Shown here in pieces: positions 17,655 to 26,897 of a DNA stretch of 64,000 nt. Positions within the stretch are counted from its first letter, which is position 1. Every line of letters starts with the position of its first letter. The notes under the pieces are model-generated. The model searched no databases. It was not told the origin of the DNA and saw nothing but the letters and a program-made list of their open reading frames with translations. Source of the stretch: Sutcliffiella horikoshii (GTDB lineage Bacteria; Bacillota; Bacilli; Bacillales; Bacillaceae_I); the NCBI RefSeq assembly GCF_019931755.1, contig NZ_CP082918.1, positions 1,220,001-1,284,000 of the forward strand, in the 5' to 3' direction. Both the position numbers and the translations under genes were made by a program.

Positions 17655-18944
17655 ATGAGAAGAGAAGAAAGAATTGCACAGTTAGAAGAAAGCTGGGAAT
17701 TGGAACAACGATGGAATGGCATTGAAAGACCCTATTCTGCAGAGGAAGTGTTGCGTCTTAGAGGTTCCATTGATATTGAACACACATTGGCAAAAAGAGG
17801 AGCACAAAAACTTTGGGATCTTCTTCATACGCAGGACTATGTTCATGCACTTGGAGCTTTAACAGGAAATCAGGCTATCCAGCAAGTAAAAGCGGGATTA
17901 AAAGCTATTTACTTAAGCGGCTGGCAAGTAGCGGCAGATGCCAACCTATCGGGTCATATGTATCCCGATCAAAGTCTCTATCCGGCAAACAGTGTGCCGC
18001 ATGTAGTTAAACGAATCAATCAAGCTCTGCAACGTGCAGATCAGATTCAATACTTAGAAGGAAGCGAAGAAGTGGATTACTTTGCACCGATCGTTGCGGA
18101 CGCAGAAGCAGGATTTGGTGGTCAGTTAAATGTATTTGAGTTGATGAAAGGCATGATTGAGTCCGGTGCATCTGGTGTTCACTTTGAAGATCAATTGTCT
18201 TCAGAGAAAAAGTGTGGCCATCTTGGTGGGAAAGTATTATTGCCAACCCAAACGGCTGTGAAAAACTTGATCTCAGCACGTCTTGCTGCAGATGTTATGG
18301 GTGCTCCGACGGTCTTGATTGCCAGAACGGATGCGGATGCGGCAGATCTTATTACAAGTGATATTGATGAGAACGATCATGCTTTCTTGACTGGTGAGAG
18401 AACAGCTGAGGGATTCTATCGAACAAAGGCCGGCATTGACCAAGCGATAGCCCGTGGCCTTGCTTATGCACCATATGCGGATTTGATCTGGTGTGAAACG
18501 TCCGAACCTAACCTAGAACAGGCAAGAGCTTTTGCGGAAGCGATTCACGAAAAGTTCCCTGGTAAACTGTTGGCTTATAACTGTTCGCCATCTTTCAACT
18601 GGAAAGCAAAATTGGATGATGCCACCATTGAAACATTCCAGCAGCAGATCGCCCAGTTCGGCTATAAATTCCAATTTGTAACTTTAGCAGGATTCCATGC
18701 CTTGAATCATGGCATGTTCGAGCTTGCAAGAGGATATCGTGACCGTGGGATGGGAGCATATTCCAAGTTGCAACAAGCCGAGTTCGAAAGTGAGCAATAT
18801 GGCTATACGGCAACCCGTCATCAACGCGAAGTAGGAACAGGGTATTTTGATGAAGTGGCGAAGCTTGTTTCCGGTGGAACATCCTCTACCACTGCACTGA
18901 GCGGCTCAACAGAAGAAGCGCAATTTTATCAAGCGAAAAAATAA
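17655..18944 (+). CDS. aceA: Isocitrate lyase
   Basis: Cleaves isocitrate to succinate and glyoxylate, the first step of the glyoxylate shunt. 429 residues, normal for bacteria. The catalytic loop [13 protein letters not shown] has its active Cys at residue 187. Other family segments are [22 protein letters not shown], split by an ordinary variable stretch, and [11 protein letters not shown]. It has a strong GGGAGG site and follows aceB by 30 bp. Ends in a terminator. Confidence 0.97.
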   Translation: MRREERIAQLEESWELEQRWNGIERPYSAEEVLRLRGSIDIEHTLAKRGAQKLWDLLHTQDYVHALGALTGNQAIQQVKAGLKAIYLSGWQVAADANLSGHMYPDQSLYPANSVPHVVKRINQALQRADQIQYLEGSEEVDYFAPIVADAEAGFGGQLNVFELMKGMIESGASGVHFEDQLSSEKKCGHLGGKVLLPTQTAVKNLISARLAADVMGAPTVLIARTDADAADLITSDIDENDHAFLTGERTAEGFYRTKAGIDQAIARGLAYAPYADLIWCETSEPNLEQARAFAEAIHEKFPGKLLAYNCSPSFNWKAKLDDATIETFQQQIAQFGYKFQFVTLAGFHALNHGMFELARGYRDRGMGAYSKLQQAEFESEQYGYTATRHQREVGTGYFDEVAKLVSGGTSSTTALSGSTEEAQFYQAKK

Positions 18945-18964
18945 ATCCAACATTAACAAGGAGA

Positions 18965-18996
18965 AGAGAAGAGCCAACTGTGCTCTTCTCTTTTTC
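18965..18996 (+). terminator. Terminator after aceBA
   Basis: AGAGAAGAGC / GCTCTTCTCT stem with a 7-base loop and TTTTT. It separates aceA from the convergent IDEAL-domain gene. Confidence 0.9.
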
Positions 18997-19010
18997 AGCG
19001 TTTTAACTCT

Positions 19011-19256
19011 CTAAGCAGAAACGCCCCAATCGTTCAGGAATTTTTTATATCTGGCGGAAAGTAAGTGGAACTGAGAAGGGTCATTGGCATCCAAGGCACT
19101 GTCAATTTTCTCTTGCAGAAGGTTTTTGTGGTAGTGGAATAAAGACTCATCAATGATCATCTGGACATACACATTCATCATATAGGCTTCAACGGACACT
19201 TTCTTGTTCATCTTTTTCGCTTTCATCAATTCCGTATAAGACTTCTCATTCTTCAT
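19011..19256 (-). CDS. IDEAL-domain protein (YhzC-like)
   Basis: An 81-residue charged protein. Its C-terminal half carries a form of the IDEAL motif (IDSALDANDPSQFHLLSARY, about residues 52-71), the short helical domain found at the end of YpiB and in small Bacillus proteins. The start has a GAGG site. It is divergent from comK; B. subtilis yhzC, also an IDEAL protein, sits next to comK. Molecular function is not established as far as I know. Confidence 0.8.
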   Translation of the reverse strand: MKNEKSYTELMKAKKMNKKVSVEAYMMNVYVQMIIDESLFHYHKNLLQEKIDSALDANDPSQFHLLSARYKKFLNDWGVSA

Positions 19257-19310
19257 GAGTTCCTCACCTCGAGCCTTTTTAATAGTATATTGAGGAACGC
19301 TATAAAAATC

Positions 19311-19346
19311 AACAAATTTTTAAAATATTTAAAATATTTTAAAAAC
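19311..19346. promoter_or_regulatory. AT-rich tract upstream of comK
   Basis: Runs of A and T (repeated TTTAAAATATTT) about 100 bp before comK. ComK binds paired AT-boxes (AAAA-N5-TTTT) in front of its own gene in B. subtilis. No perfect AT-box is present here, so autoregulation is only suggested by composition and position. Confidence 0.35.
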
Positions 19347-19449
19347 CTTTACACAGCTTGGGTTTTCTGGGAAAATATACATAAATAGTCAAAATAGTGG
19401 TTCGATTGTCACGAGATGACAGAGAACACATATGGAAAGGGTGAACATA

Positions 19450-20010
19450 ATGAAGAATAATGTCGAATTGTCGAGTGATTATGAGATTAATGGCTTTACT
19501 ATGGCAATCATTCCTGTTGAAATGGAGGGAAATCTTTATTCAAAAGTACTGGAAGAAGAAGGAGAAATTTATGTTTCATTGCCGCCAATCAAAATCATTG
19601 AAGACAGCTGCAACTTTTACGGATCTAGTTTTGAAGGAAGAAAACAAGGTACCAAGGGCATCTCCGGCTATACTCACAAACCCCCAATCGTCATTGATCC
19701 GATGAATGACATTTTCTTTTTCCCCACTGCATCACCTACAAATGATAGCTGCATCTGGATTTCACTACATTATGCGTATGAATATAACAAGACCCCAACC
19801 GCTAACACAAAAGTGATGTTCCCGAACAACACCATCGTGGAATTTCCCATCTCGAAAACTTCTTATGAGGCACAAATCCACCGTACGTCCCTCTTTAGGG
19901 CGAAGCTCCAACAACGAGTCAATAGGAAAAGAAGTAATTCCAATCGAAGTCTTGTTGCTACACCAGGGATCATGTACAGATTGAGAAACAGTAAGGACTT
20001 GCAGAGCTAA
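19450..20010 (+). CDS. comK: Competence transcription factor ComK
   Basis: Master activator of late competence genes. 186 residues against 192 in B. subtilis. Typical segments: YEINGFTMAIIPVE near the start, CNFYGSSFEGRKQGTKGISG (about residues 57-76), HKPPIVIDPMNDIFFFPTAS and WISLHYA. The C-terminal tail beyond about residue 160 is basic, a region that varies in the family. The ATG at 19450 follows AAAGGGTG; an ATG at 19432 lies before that site. Presence of ComK does not prove natural competence. Confidence 0.95.
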   Translation: MKNNVELSSDYEINGFTMAIIPVEMEGNLYSKVLEEEGEIYVSLPPIKIIEDSCNFYGSSFEGRKQGTKGISGYTHKPPIVIDPMNDIFFFPTASPTNDSCIWISLHYAYEYNKTPTANTKVMFPNNTIVEFPISKTSYEAQIHRTSLFRAKLQQRVNRKRSNSNRSLVATPGIMYRLRNSKDLQS

Positions 20011-20018
20011 ATGACATA

Positions 20019-20051
20019 ATGCACCTTTCAACATGAGAGGTGTATTTTTTT
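20019..20051 (+). terminator. Terminator after comK
   Basis: ATGCACCT / AGGTGTAT stem with one G-T pair, then seven T. Confidence 0.8.
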
Positions 20052-20120
20052 GGGAGAAAATTGCATATCCCATCCTTTTTGAATAACCCTAAGGAAAAGG
20101 ACAGAGGAGGTATGTCTAAC

Positions 20121-20843
20121 ATGGAGCTTTTCACGGACTTAGCAAAAGTACTTTTCCGTATTGTAACCATCCTGCCATTAATGCTAATAGTTACGCTCTT
20201 CATGGGAAAACGGTCGATTGGAGAGCTTCCGGTCTTTGATTTTCTAGTTATTTTAACACTAGGTTCCGTCGTGGGGGCCGACATAGCCGATCCAAGTGTT
20301 CATCACATGCCGACTGTAGGGGCAATCATTGCCATTGCTCTCTTGCAAAAGTTTATTGCCTGGTGGAAAATAAAAAATCATCATATTGGGAAGTTGTTGT
20401 CCTTTGAACCGACGCTTGTTATTTATGACGGACAATTCCATATTGAAAATATGTACAAAATACATTACTCCATTGATAACATCCTGCAGATGTTAAGGGA
20501 AAAGGATGTCTTCCGTATCGAGGATGTCCACTTTGCATTAATTGAAGCGAATGGCGAGCTTTCGGTGAAATTAAAACCTGCAAAAGAAGCGGTTAAAGTG
20601 GAAGATGTGGCCACTGTACGTCCTAAGACTTCTATAGAATATAGCGTAATTATGGATGGGAGAATACAGCGAAAAACTCTGAACCTGTTGGGATTTGATG
20701 AAGCATGGTTAAAAGAAGAGTTGTTGAAAAAGGATATCGTTAATATCCAAGATGTTTTTTATGCTGCCATCAATGAAGAAAACAAGCTTCATGTTTCTTT
20801 GCGAAATTCTAAACTAAGGCCGACTATACCTATTTTTCACTAG
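20121..20843 (+). CDS. DUF421-domain membrane protein (YetF/YrbG-like)
   Basis: About 240 residues. Three N-terminal membrane helices (about residues 5-80, including MGKRSIGELPVFDFLVILTL) are followed by the cytoplasmic DUF421 domain. The motif DGRIQRKTLNLLGFDEAWLKEEL near residue 180 is recognisable in pieces (KTLNLLG, DEAWLKEEL). The ATG at 20121 has GAGGAGG 10 bp upstream; the ATG at 20112 is too close to it. Family members in Bacillus are linked with spore or envelope functions, but the role here is unknown. Its last 14 bp overlap the convergent yhjD. Confidence 0.82.
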   Translation: MELFTDLAKVLFRIVTILPLMLIVTLFMGKRSIGELPVFDFLVILTLGSVVGADIADPSVHHMPTVGAIIAIALLQKFIAWWKIKNHHIGKLLSFEPTLVIYDGQFHIENMYKIHYSIDNILQMLREKDVFRIEDVHFALIEANGELSVKLKPAKEAVKVEDVATVRPKTSIEYSVIMDGRIQRKTLNLLGFDEAWLKEELLKKDIVNIQDVFYAAINEENKLHVSLRNSKLRPTIPIFH

Positions 20844-21207
20844 TCGAAGACCCTTCCATTTTCAAAATATAATGCATTAAAAGTTCATTAACCTTATTCC
20901 TGATTCGCGGGTTGAAGTAATTATGGTGTTCTTCATATCCATTAAAAAGAAAAGCATACATCGTAAACGATTCATCCTGTTTTAATTTGTGGAGCTTCAT
21001 TTGTTGCTGCTTCATGTCTGCTTTTATTTGCTTAAGTTGCAGCTGAATTTTGCGCATGACCTGATCAATAAGAGTGAGATAAGGTTCTTTTAATTTTATT
21101 CCGCTGTCTTTAATAATGCTTGTATCTCTTTCTAGTACAATCAGTAATAAAGGAAGATATATCGCCTGTTCAAACAGGTTTATTTGCTCTTTTGATAATC
21201 TTGTCAT
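20830..21207 (-). CDS. yhjD: YhjD-like protein of unknown function
   Basis: A 125-residue soluble helical protein with a charged, Gln/Lys-rich central helix (about residues 45-80) likely to coil. The C-terminal part (FNGYEEHHNYFNPRIRNKV) is the most distinctive. The site GGAGG lies close to the ATG. Length, composition and position before yhjE/sipV match B. subtilis YhjD. It overlaps the convergent DUF421 gene by 14 bp, so the two share no terminator. Confidence 0.75.
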   Translation of the reverse strand: MTRLSKEQINLFEQAIYLPLLLIVLERDTSIIKDSGIKLKEPYLTLIDQVMRKIQLQLKQIKADMKQQQMKLHKLKQDESFTMYAFLFNGYEEHHNYFNPRIRNKVNELLMHYILKMEGSSTSEK

Positions 21208-21387
21208 TTCATCTTCCTCCTAAATAATCAGAACGTTTGTTCGTATTTATTTTATACCAAAGTCTTAAAAATATGCAAGTAACTTTTTAAAACAGAAAAA
21301 TAAAGTTTTTTTAAGTTTCTTAAAGGGGAATTATTTCATTTGTCGAAATAAGTAGAATAAAGAATTTTACATAAGGGAGAGATTTCA

Positions 21388-23379
21388 ATGACAAAGAGAA
21401 AAATAGAGTCAACAGATCTGTTTCGTCTAACATCTATCACCGATCCGCAATGGGATAAACATTCCCGTAAATATGCGTTTGTGCAGACTACAGTACATGA
21501 GGAAGAAAATGAATATCGCTCTACCATTTACGTAGGGGATTTAGAGGGGAACGCGATACCATTCACATCTGGAAAAGGGAGAGCAACAAGCCCAAGATGG
21601 TCTCCGGATGGAAGCAAGCTTGTTTTTGTCTCCAACCGAAACGAGAAAAGCCAACTATATGTTATGCCGGTAAACGGTGGAGAAGCAGAGCAGGTAACCT
21701 TCTGTAAAAATGGTGCAAGAGGGCCAGTCTGGTCGCCATGCGGAACGAAAATATTGTTTAGTACTTCTGTAGAGAGTGCGGATGATTTGCATTCTACAAG
21801 CTCTAAAAGTGAGGAAAAGAAAAAACCTGAGCCTCTTGTAGTAGAAAAAATGCGCTACAAGTCCGATGCTAAGGGATTTTTAGACAACAAAAACGATCAT
21901 CTTGCACTATTGGATTTGAAAACAAAGGAAGTAAGTCTCCTCACAGAAGGAGACAGGGATTATGGAAGCGCTGCATGGTCGCCTGATGGAACAAAAATTG
22001 CTTTTGTAGCAAATCTTGAAGAAAATCCAGATGTTTCTTTGGTTTCTGATGTTTATGTAATGGATGTTCAGTCAAAAGAAAAGAAAAAGCTTACACATAG
22101 CAACGGCTTCTTTTCCACCATCTCCTTTTCACCAGACGGTCAGTATCTGGGCTTTCTAGGACATGAAAAAGAGTTTCATAGTGCGACATTGACTCGTGTA
22201 TGGGTGACCCAGATTGCAACAGGTGAAACCCATTGCCTAACAGAGAACCTTGATGTAGAGGTTGGGGATGTTGCTATTGGGGATTTCCATTCCGGTAACG
22301 TAAATCCTGGACTTATGTGGACAGAAGAGAGTGAGGGTTTCTATTTCTTAATGAGTGACCAAGGTGCTACAGGAATCTACTTTGGTTCTTTGGACGGTTC
22401 CATGTATCCAATTCATCTACCCGATGAGCACGTATATGCAGTAAGTATGCTTACAGATACCCATGAAGCAATTGTAGGGGTAAGCAACTCTACAGATCCA
22501 GGGGAACTTTACCACCTTAATTTCCGTTCTCAGACACGAACACAATTGACTAAAGTTAATGAAGCTTGGAAAAATGAAGTAGAGTTGAGTGTGGCAGAAC
22601 CTATCCGCTATAAAGCACCGGATGGTTGGGATTTGCATGGCTGGATCATGAAACCTGCAGGATTTGAAGAAGGAAAGAAATATCCGACAATCTTGGAGGT
22701 ACATGGCGGTCCTCATGCCATGTATGCCAATACGTATTTCCATGAGTTCCAAACATTGACGGCACAAGGATTTGTTGTGCTATTCACTAATCCCCGAGGA
22801 AGTCACGGTTATGGTCAAGAATTTGTTGATGCAGTGCGCGGTGATTACGGTGGCAAGGATTATCTTGATGTCATGGCTGCGATGGATTACGCGCTCGAAA
22901 CATTCGACTTTATCGATGAAAAGAATCTTGGCATAACCGGAGGAAGTTATGGAGGTTTCATGACAAACTGGGTGGTCAGTCACACTGATCGTTTCAAAGC
23001 AGCTGTCACACAACGCTCCATTTCAAACTGGCTGAGCTTTTATGGTGTCAGTGACATTGGTTACTACTTCTCTGAATGGGAAGTGAAAGGGGATATGGGA
23101 GAAAAAGTCGATAAGCTTTGGGACCATTCTCCAATCAAATACGTGAGCAATGTCAATACGCCACTGCTAATCCTGCACGGTGAAAGAGATTACCGTTGTC
23201 CGGTGGAGCAAGCAGAGCAACTTTTCATTGCCTTAAAACAACAAGGAAAGACGACTAAGCTTGTTCGTTTCCCAGGTGCAAATCACGAGTTGTCCAGAAG
23301 CGGAGACCCAGCACTCCGCATTCACAGACTGGATCACATTAAGAACTGGTTTGTGGAGTACTTGGAAGGCACTAAGTAA
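21388..23379 (+). CDS. S9-family prolyl oligopeptidase-like peptidase
   Basis: A 663-residue serine peptidase. The N-terminal beta-propeller (about residues 30-390) has repeated SPDG motifs. The C-terminal alpha/beta-hydrolase domain carries the nucleophile Ser520 in GGSYGGFM, the acid in LHGERDYRCPVEQAE and the His in GANHELSRSG. It resembles acyl-peptide hydrolases such as YuxL. No signal peptide is visible, so it is cytoplasmic and probably degrades short or N-acylated peptides. Its ATG follows AAGGGAG. It stands between yhjD and a kinase gene. Confidence 0.9.
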   Translation: MTKRKIESTDLFRLTSITDPQWDKHSRKYAFVQTTVHEEENEYRSTIYVGDLEGNAIPFTSGKGRATSPRWSPDGSKLVFVSNRNEKSQLYVMPVNGGEAEQVTFCKNGARGPVWSPCGTKILFSTSVESADDLHSTSSKSEEKKKPEPLVVEKMRYKSDAKGFLDNKNDHLALLDLKTKEVSLLTEGDRDYGSAAWSPDGTKIAFVANLEENPDVSLVSDVYVMDVQSKEKKKLTHSNGFFSTISFSPDGQYLGFLGHEKEFHSATLTRVWVTQIATGETHCLTENLDVEVGDVAIGDFHSGNVNPGLMWTEESEGFYFLMSDQGATGIYFGSLDGSMYPIHLPDEHVYAVSMLTDTHEAIVGVSNSTDPGELYHLNFRSQTRTQLTKVNEAWKNEVELSVAEPIRYKAPDGWDLHGWIMKPAGFEEGKKYPTILEVHGGPHAMYANTYFHEFQTLTAQGFVVLFTNPRGSHGYGQEFVDAVRGDYGGKDYLDVMAAMDYALETFDFIDEKNLGITGGSYGGFMTNWVVSHTDRFKAAVTQRSISNWLSFYGVSDIGYYFSEWEVKGDMGEKVDKLWDHSPIKYVSNVNTPLLILHGERDYRCPVEQAEQLFIALKQQGKTTKLVRFPGANHELSRSGDPALRIHRLDHIKNWFVEYLEGTK

Positions 23380-23446
23380 AAAAAAGTAAAAAGCAGACGG
23401 GGCTCTTCCTTTTGGGAGAGCTTCGTTTCATTAGGAGGAGGGCACT

Positions 23447-24364
23447 ATGATAAAGCTCCCGTCAGATTATATTCAAACAATCAGAAACATACATAAAGAA
23501 GAGGGAGAGGCCTGGCTGCAAAATTTTGACTCGCTGATAACGTACTGCGAGGAAAAGTGGAATCTGAAGGTTCTCCCTCCCTTTGAACTTTCCTATAATT
23601 TTGTTGCCCCTGCAGAGACAAAGGATGGAGGCAAAGTTGTCCTGAAACTCTCAGTGCCGACCAAGGAGTTCTATTCGGAAGTGGCAGCGTTAAGATATTT
23701 TGCTGGAGAGAGAATGGTCAAGATTATAGACACTGAAGTCGAAAAAGGAATATTGATATTGGATCATCTGATTCCTGGCGATACGCTGGCAACACTTGAG
23801 GATGATATAGAAGCAACCGAGGTTGCAACCAGTATTATGGAATCGTTGTGGGTACCGGAAACACCGGATTCTAGTTTGCCTCAAATCCAAGAAAGAGAGC
23901 AAAGCCTCATGAAATTTTTCAGCGCACATCCAACAGGTAAAGATCCTATCACACAAAATCTTCTTCAAAAAGCTATTAATACCTTCCGATGCTTGCTGGA
24001 TGAAAAACAAGAAAGATACATCCTGCATGGAGATCTGCACCATTACAATATTTTAAAGGAGAAATCCTCATGGGTGGCTATCGACCCTAAAGGTTTGGTG
24101 GGAGAACGGGAATACGATACGATTCAATTTCTTCTAAACAATCTTCCGGAGGATAATATTGAATCGATTCTATACAAGAGAATCGCCGTTTTGGTGGATA
24201 AATTGAAACTGAATGAAAGAAGAATACTTGCATGGGGATTCGCACACTCTGTACTTTCTATCTGCTGGTCGATAGAGGACGGAGAAGAATATAGTGCACC
24301 ATTTTATAAAAGCATATTTGTATTTGAAAAATTACATAATGAAAAATTTGGCTGTTTAACTTAG
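23447..24364 (+). CDS. APH(6)/hydroxyurea-phosphotransferase-like kinase
   Basis: A 305-residue small-molecule kinase of the aminoglycoside phosphotransferase fold. The catalytic loop reads LHGDLHHYNIL (about residues 195-205), followed by the metal motif AIDPKGLVGEREYD. This DLHHxN / DPKG combination is that of the streptomycin 6-kinase and hydroxyurea kinase subgroup. It may phosphorylate an aminoglycoside, but many chromosomal Bacillus members have unknown substrates, so resistance should not be assumed. It lies 67 bp after the S9 peptidase behind a strong AGGAGG site. Confidence 0.82.
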   Translation: MIKLPSDYIQTIRNIHKEEGEAWLQNFDSLITYCEEKWNLKVLPPFELSYNFVAPAETKDGGKVVLKLSVPTKEFYSEVAALRYFAGERMVKIIDTEVEKGILILDHLIPGDTLATLEDDIEATEVATSIMESLWVPETPDSSLPQIQEREQSLMKFFSAHPTGKDPITQNLLQKAINTFRCLLDEKQERYILHGDLHHYNILKEKSSWVAIDPKGLVGEREYDTIQFLLNNLPEDNIESILYKRIAVLVDKLKLNERRILAWGFAHSVLSICWSIEDGEEYSAPFYKSIFVFEKLHNEKFGCLT

Positions 24365-24466
24365 TAAAAAGAGTTTCTTTTTTTAAATAAGGTTATTTAA
24401 TGGGACAATAAAGGAATAATTAGTACAATAGAGAAAGATGACTAGCAGAGAAGTGGAGATAGTGTA

Positions 24467-25072
24467 ATGGAATTTATAGAATATATAAAAGAATTACTGA
24501 CAATGGAAAATCTACTGGAGGTATTGGAAGAGTATCAATCATTTGGGCCACTGCCGGGTTTCTTGTTAGTGGTGCTGGAAGCATTTCTTCCTTTTCTTCC
24601 TTTGATCGTAATCGTCATGGCAAATGCTGCTGCTTTTGGTCTTTGGCTGGGGTTCCTCATTTCTTGGTCAGGGGCCGTGGTCGGAGCTGTGATTGTTTAC
24701 TATTTTGTACATAAGTTGCAAAGATACCCCAGAATCCAGGCTTTGCTTAGAAAAGAAAAGATAAGGAAGATGATGTCTTGGATTGAAAGACATGGCTTCG
24801 GTCCTATCTTCTTTTTACTATGTTTTCCTTTTACTCCGTCATTTTTGATCAATGTGGTTGCCGGGTTATCCAAAATAAAATTTTACCAATTTTTTCTGGC
24901 ATTGGTAGCCGGGAAAATGGTCATGATTTTTACCATCAGCTATATTGGCTATGATATTATTTCCTTTATTCGTGCGCCGATTAAAACGGCCATTGCTATT
25001 ACCATTATGTTGGTATTATGGTTTATCGGGAAAAAAGTAGAACTTCGTTTACAGCTTTCAGGAGAAAAATAA
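24467..25072 (+). CDS. yhjE: TVP38/TMEM64 (DedA-like) membrane protein YhjE
   Basis: A 201-residue protein with about five or six membrane segments and the SNARE-associated/VTT domain. The motif GFLISWSGAVVGAVIVYYFVHKLQR spans about residues 62-86 (seen in pieces SWSGAVVGA and YYFVHKL), and the later FCFPFTPSFLINVVAGLS-like segment is typical. Family members are thought to act in lipid translocation or membrane homeostasis. It directly precedes sipV, as in B. subtilis. Confidence 0.85.
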   Translation: MEFIEYIKELLTMENLLEVLEEYQSFGPLPGFLLVVLEAFLPFLPLIVIVMANAAAFGLWLGFLISWSGAVVGAVIVYYFVHKLQRYPRIQALLRKEKIRKMMSWIERHGFGPIFFLLCFPFTPSFLINVVAGLSKIKFYQFFLALVAGKMVMIFTISYIGYDIISFIRAPIKTAIAITIMLVLWFIGKKVELRLQLSGEK

Positions 25073-25076
25073 ACAA

Positions 25077-25105
25077 TTGTTTGTAAAAATTCAGTATATT
25101 ATGAT
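25077..25105 (+). promoter_or_regulatory. Possible promoter of the signal peptidase gene
   Basis: TTGTTT, 17 bp, TATGAT. It lies in the 79-bp gap between yhjE and sipV. Confidence 0.5.
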
Positions 25106-25151
25106 AATATTAAAGTACAAAAGACCTAGATAGACATTCGGGGGTTATGAA

Positions 25152-25709
25152 TTGAAAGAAAAGATCACAAAACGTAAATCAGCAATGAAATGGTTGGTTG
25201 TCACATTCCTTTTGGTGCTTATGATTCGTGCGCTTTTCTTTTCTAATTATATTGTAGAAGGGCATTCCATGAATCCAACATTGGAGCAAGGGAATTTCCT
25301 GATGGTTAATAAAATGGTTTACTCCTTTACGAAGCCGGAACGATTTGATGTGGTTGTTTTTCAACAAGAAGATGAGGATACCCATTACGTAAAAAGAGTA
25401 ATAGGATTGCCAGGTGACCAAATTGAATACAAACAAGATATGCTCTATGTTAATGGAGAGCAAGTGACAGAGCCGTTCATCTCACCTGAGCGCTTAAAAA
25501 TCTTTGGTGGCAACTTTACAGGTGATTTTTCTTTAGAAGAGTTGACGGGCGAAGAAGCAGTACCAAAAGGCCATGTATTTGTAATAGGAGATAACAGGCT
25601 CAACAGCTTAGACAGCAGGCATTTTGGATTTATAGAGATAGAAGACATTGTCGGTAAAGTTCATGTCCGCTATTGGCCTTTTGATGAATTTAATACTACC
25701 TTCAAGTAA
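25152..25709 (+). CDS. sipV: Type I signal peptidase
   Basis: Cleaves signal peptides of exported proteins at the outer face of the membrane. 185 residues: one N-terminal membrane anchor (about 12-31), catalytic Ser39 in GHSMNPTL, catalytic Lys81 in YVKRVIGLPGDQIEY, and the conserved GDNRLNSLDSRHFG box near residue 149. Starts with TTG. The position after yhjE corresponds to sipV, though the sequence alone does not separate it from other Bacillus Sip paralogues. Confidence 0.9.
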   Translation: MKEKITKRKSAMKWLVVTFLLVLMIRALFFSNYIVEGHSMNPTLEQGNFLMVNKMVYSFTKPERFDVVVFQQEDEDTHYVKRVIGLPGDQIEYKQDMLYVNGEQVTEPFISPERLKIFGGNFTGDFSLEELTGEEAVPKGHVFVIGDNRLNSLDSRHFGFIEIEDIVGKVHVRYWPFDEFNTTFK

Positions 25710-25736
25710 AGAACACATTTCATCTCCGATAACCTA

Positions 25737-25863
25737 GTTAATCGCAGTGGAAGGCACGAAGACTCCTATGGGAGGAAGGGACATGGAAGACCCCGCAGGG
25801 CGAATGCCCGAGAAGGCTTCCGGACCGCCCATGGAAAGCGAAGTGCCTGGAACGAAGATTAGC
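25737..25863 (-). repeat. Solitary half copy (one arm) of the structured repeat
   Basis: A single arm on the minus strand, closest to the left arm of copy 5. All stems of the full elements are kept with different bases: outer TAATC/GATTA, then GGCAC/GTGCC, CCTATGGG/CCCATGG, GGAAG/CTTCC and GGGC/GCCC. It occupies the gap after sipV, which has no other clear terminator. A weak palindrome (GATTTCGAAATC) with a T run follows at 25874-25897. Confidence 0.88.
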
Positions 25864-25894
25864 TGTTTATACGGATTTCGAAATCTGTTCTTTT

Positions 25895-25923
25895 TTTACC
25901 TTTGCTTACAAAAACAGTATAAT
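25895..25923 (+). promoter_or_regulatory. Probable promoter of the SDR gene
   Basis: TTTACC, 17 bp, perfect TATAAT, 41 bp before the start codon. Confidence 0.55.
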
Positions 25924-25963
25924 TAAAAGAGATTTAATTTTCAGATATAATAGGGGGATGGAC

Positions 25964-26701
25964 ATGAGATTACAGGGGAAAGTTGCAATTATAACAGGAG
26001 CTGCGAATGGCATAGGCTTGGAAGCGGCAAGGGTATTCTTAAAAGAAGGGGCAAAGGTAGCCCTGGTAGATTATGATGCAATGACTGGAGAGAAAAGAGT
26101 TGCAGAACTCCAAGCAGAAGGGGAAGCAGCGTTCTACCAAGTGGACGTTTCCAACGAGTCACAGGTAGTAGAAATGGTCGCAATGGTGAAAGAAAGATTC
26201 GGTAAAATCGATATTTTAATAAACAATGCAGGCATAACAAAAGATAATATGCTCCTGAAGATGAGTGGCGAAGATTTTCAAAAAGTAATGGAAGTCAATG
26301 TGAATGGTGTCTTTAATTGCACCCAGGCAGTGGTTCCTCATATGCTGGAAAACGGTAAAGGGAAAATCATCAATACGTCTTCCGTAAGCGGTATATATGG
26401 GAATGTTGGACAAACCAATTATGCTGCAGCAAAAGCTGCCGTAGTCGGTATGACAAAGTCATGGGCGAAGGAGTTTGGTCGGAAAAATATTAATGTGAAT
26501 GCGGTAGCGCCTGGGTTTGTGGAAACGGCCATGGTGGAGACGATTCCTGAGAAGATGATCCAGACGATGCTTCAGTTGGTACCATTACAGCGGCTAGGAA
26601 AGCCAAGTGATGTTGCCAATGCGTATCTGTATCTTGCTTCAGATGAATCGGATTATGTGAATGGGACGGTTCTCCATGTAGATGGCGGAGTTATGATGTA
26701 A
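25964..26701 (+). CDS. Short-chain dehydrogenase/reductase, FabG-like
   Basis: A 245-residue NAD(P)-dependent oxidoreductase. The cofactor motif GAANGIG is at about residues 13-19, NNAG near residue 87, and the catalytic Ser/Tyr/Lys set is in NTSSVSG and NYAAAKAAVVG. It is close to 3-oxoacyl-ACP reductases, but it stands alone rather than in a fab cluster, so its substrate is open. B. subtilis has SDR genes yhxC and yhxD in this area. The ATG at 25964 has AGGGGG at 6 bp; the ATG at 25958 is inside the spacing. Confidence 0.86.
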   Translation: MRLQGKVAIITGAANGIGLEAARVFLKEGAKVALVDYDAMTGEKRVAELQAEGEAAFYQVDVSNESQVVEMVAMVKERFGKIDILINNAGITKDNMLLKMSGEDFQKVMEVNVNGVFNCTQAVVPHMLENGKGKIINTSSVSGIYGNVGQTNYAAAKAAVVGMTKSWAKEFGRKNINVNAVAPGFVETAMVETIPEKMIQTMLQLVPLQRLGKPSDVANAYLYLASDESDYVNGTVLHVDGGVMM

Positions 26702-26721
26702 AAAGTAAATACTCGTCTTTT

Positions 26722-26753
26722 AAACTAGGTACTGGAAAGGTGCCTAGTTTTTT
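26722..26753 (+). terminator. Terminator after the SDR gene
   Basis: AAACTAGG / CCTAGTTT stem with a 13-base loop and TTTTTT. Confidence 0.88.
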
Positions 26754-26897
26754 AGTATACATTTTTAGTATTTTGACGAAAAAAGTAACAAATCACTTCA
26801 TAGCATATTCATTCTTGCCAAGACTCACACCGACACCGTATGATGAACTCAGGCTAAATAGTCAAATTTGAATAATTGAGTATAGGAGGACATCCAG

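Noticed and set aside
19311..19346. Defined ComK K-box before comK
   Set aside because: No pair of perfect AAAA-N5-TTTT boxes with proper spacing was found; only AT-richness is seen.
23447..24364. Acquired aminoglycoside resistance gene
   Set aside because: The APH(6)-like motifs are present, but there is no mobile element, composition change or resistance neighbour. A chromosomal kinase of unknown substrate is the safer call.
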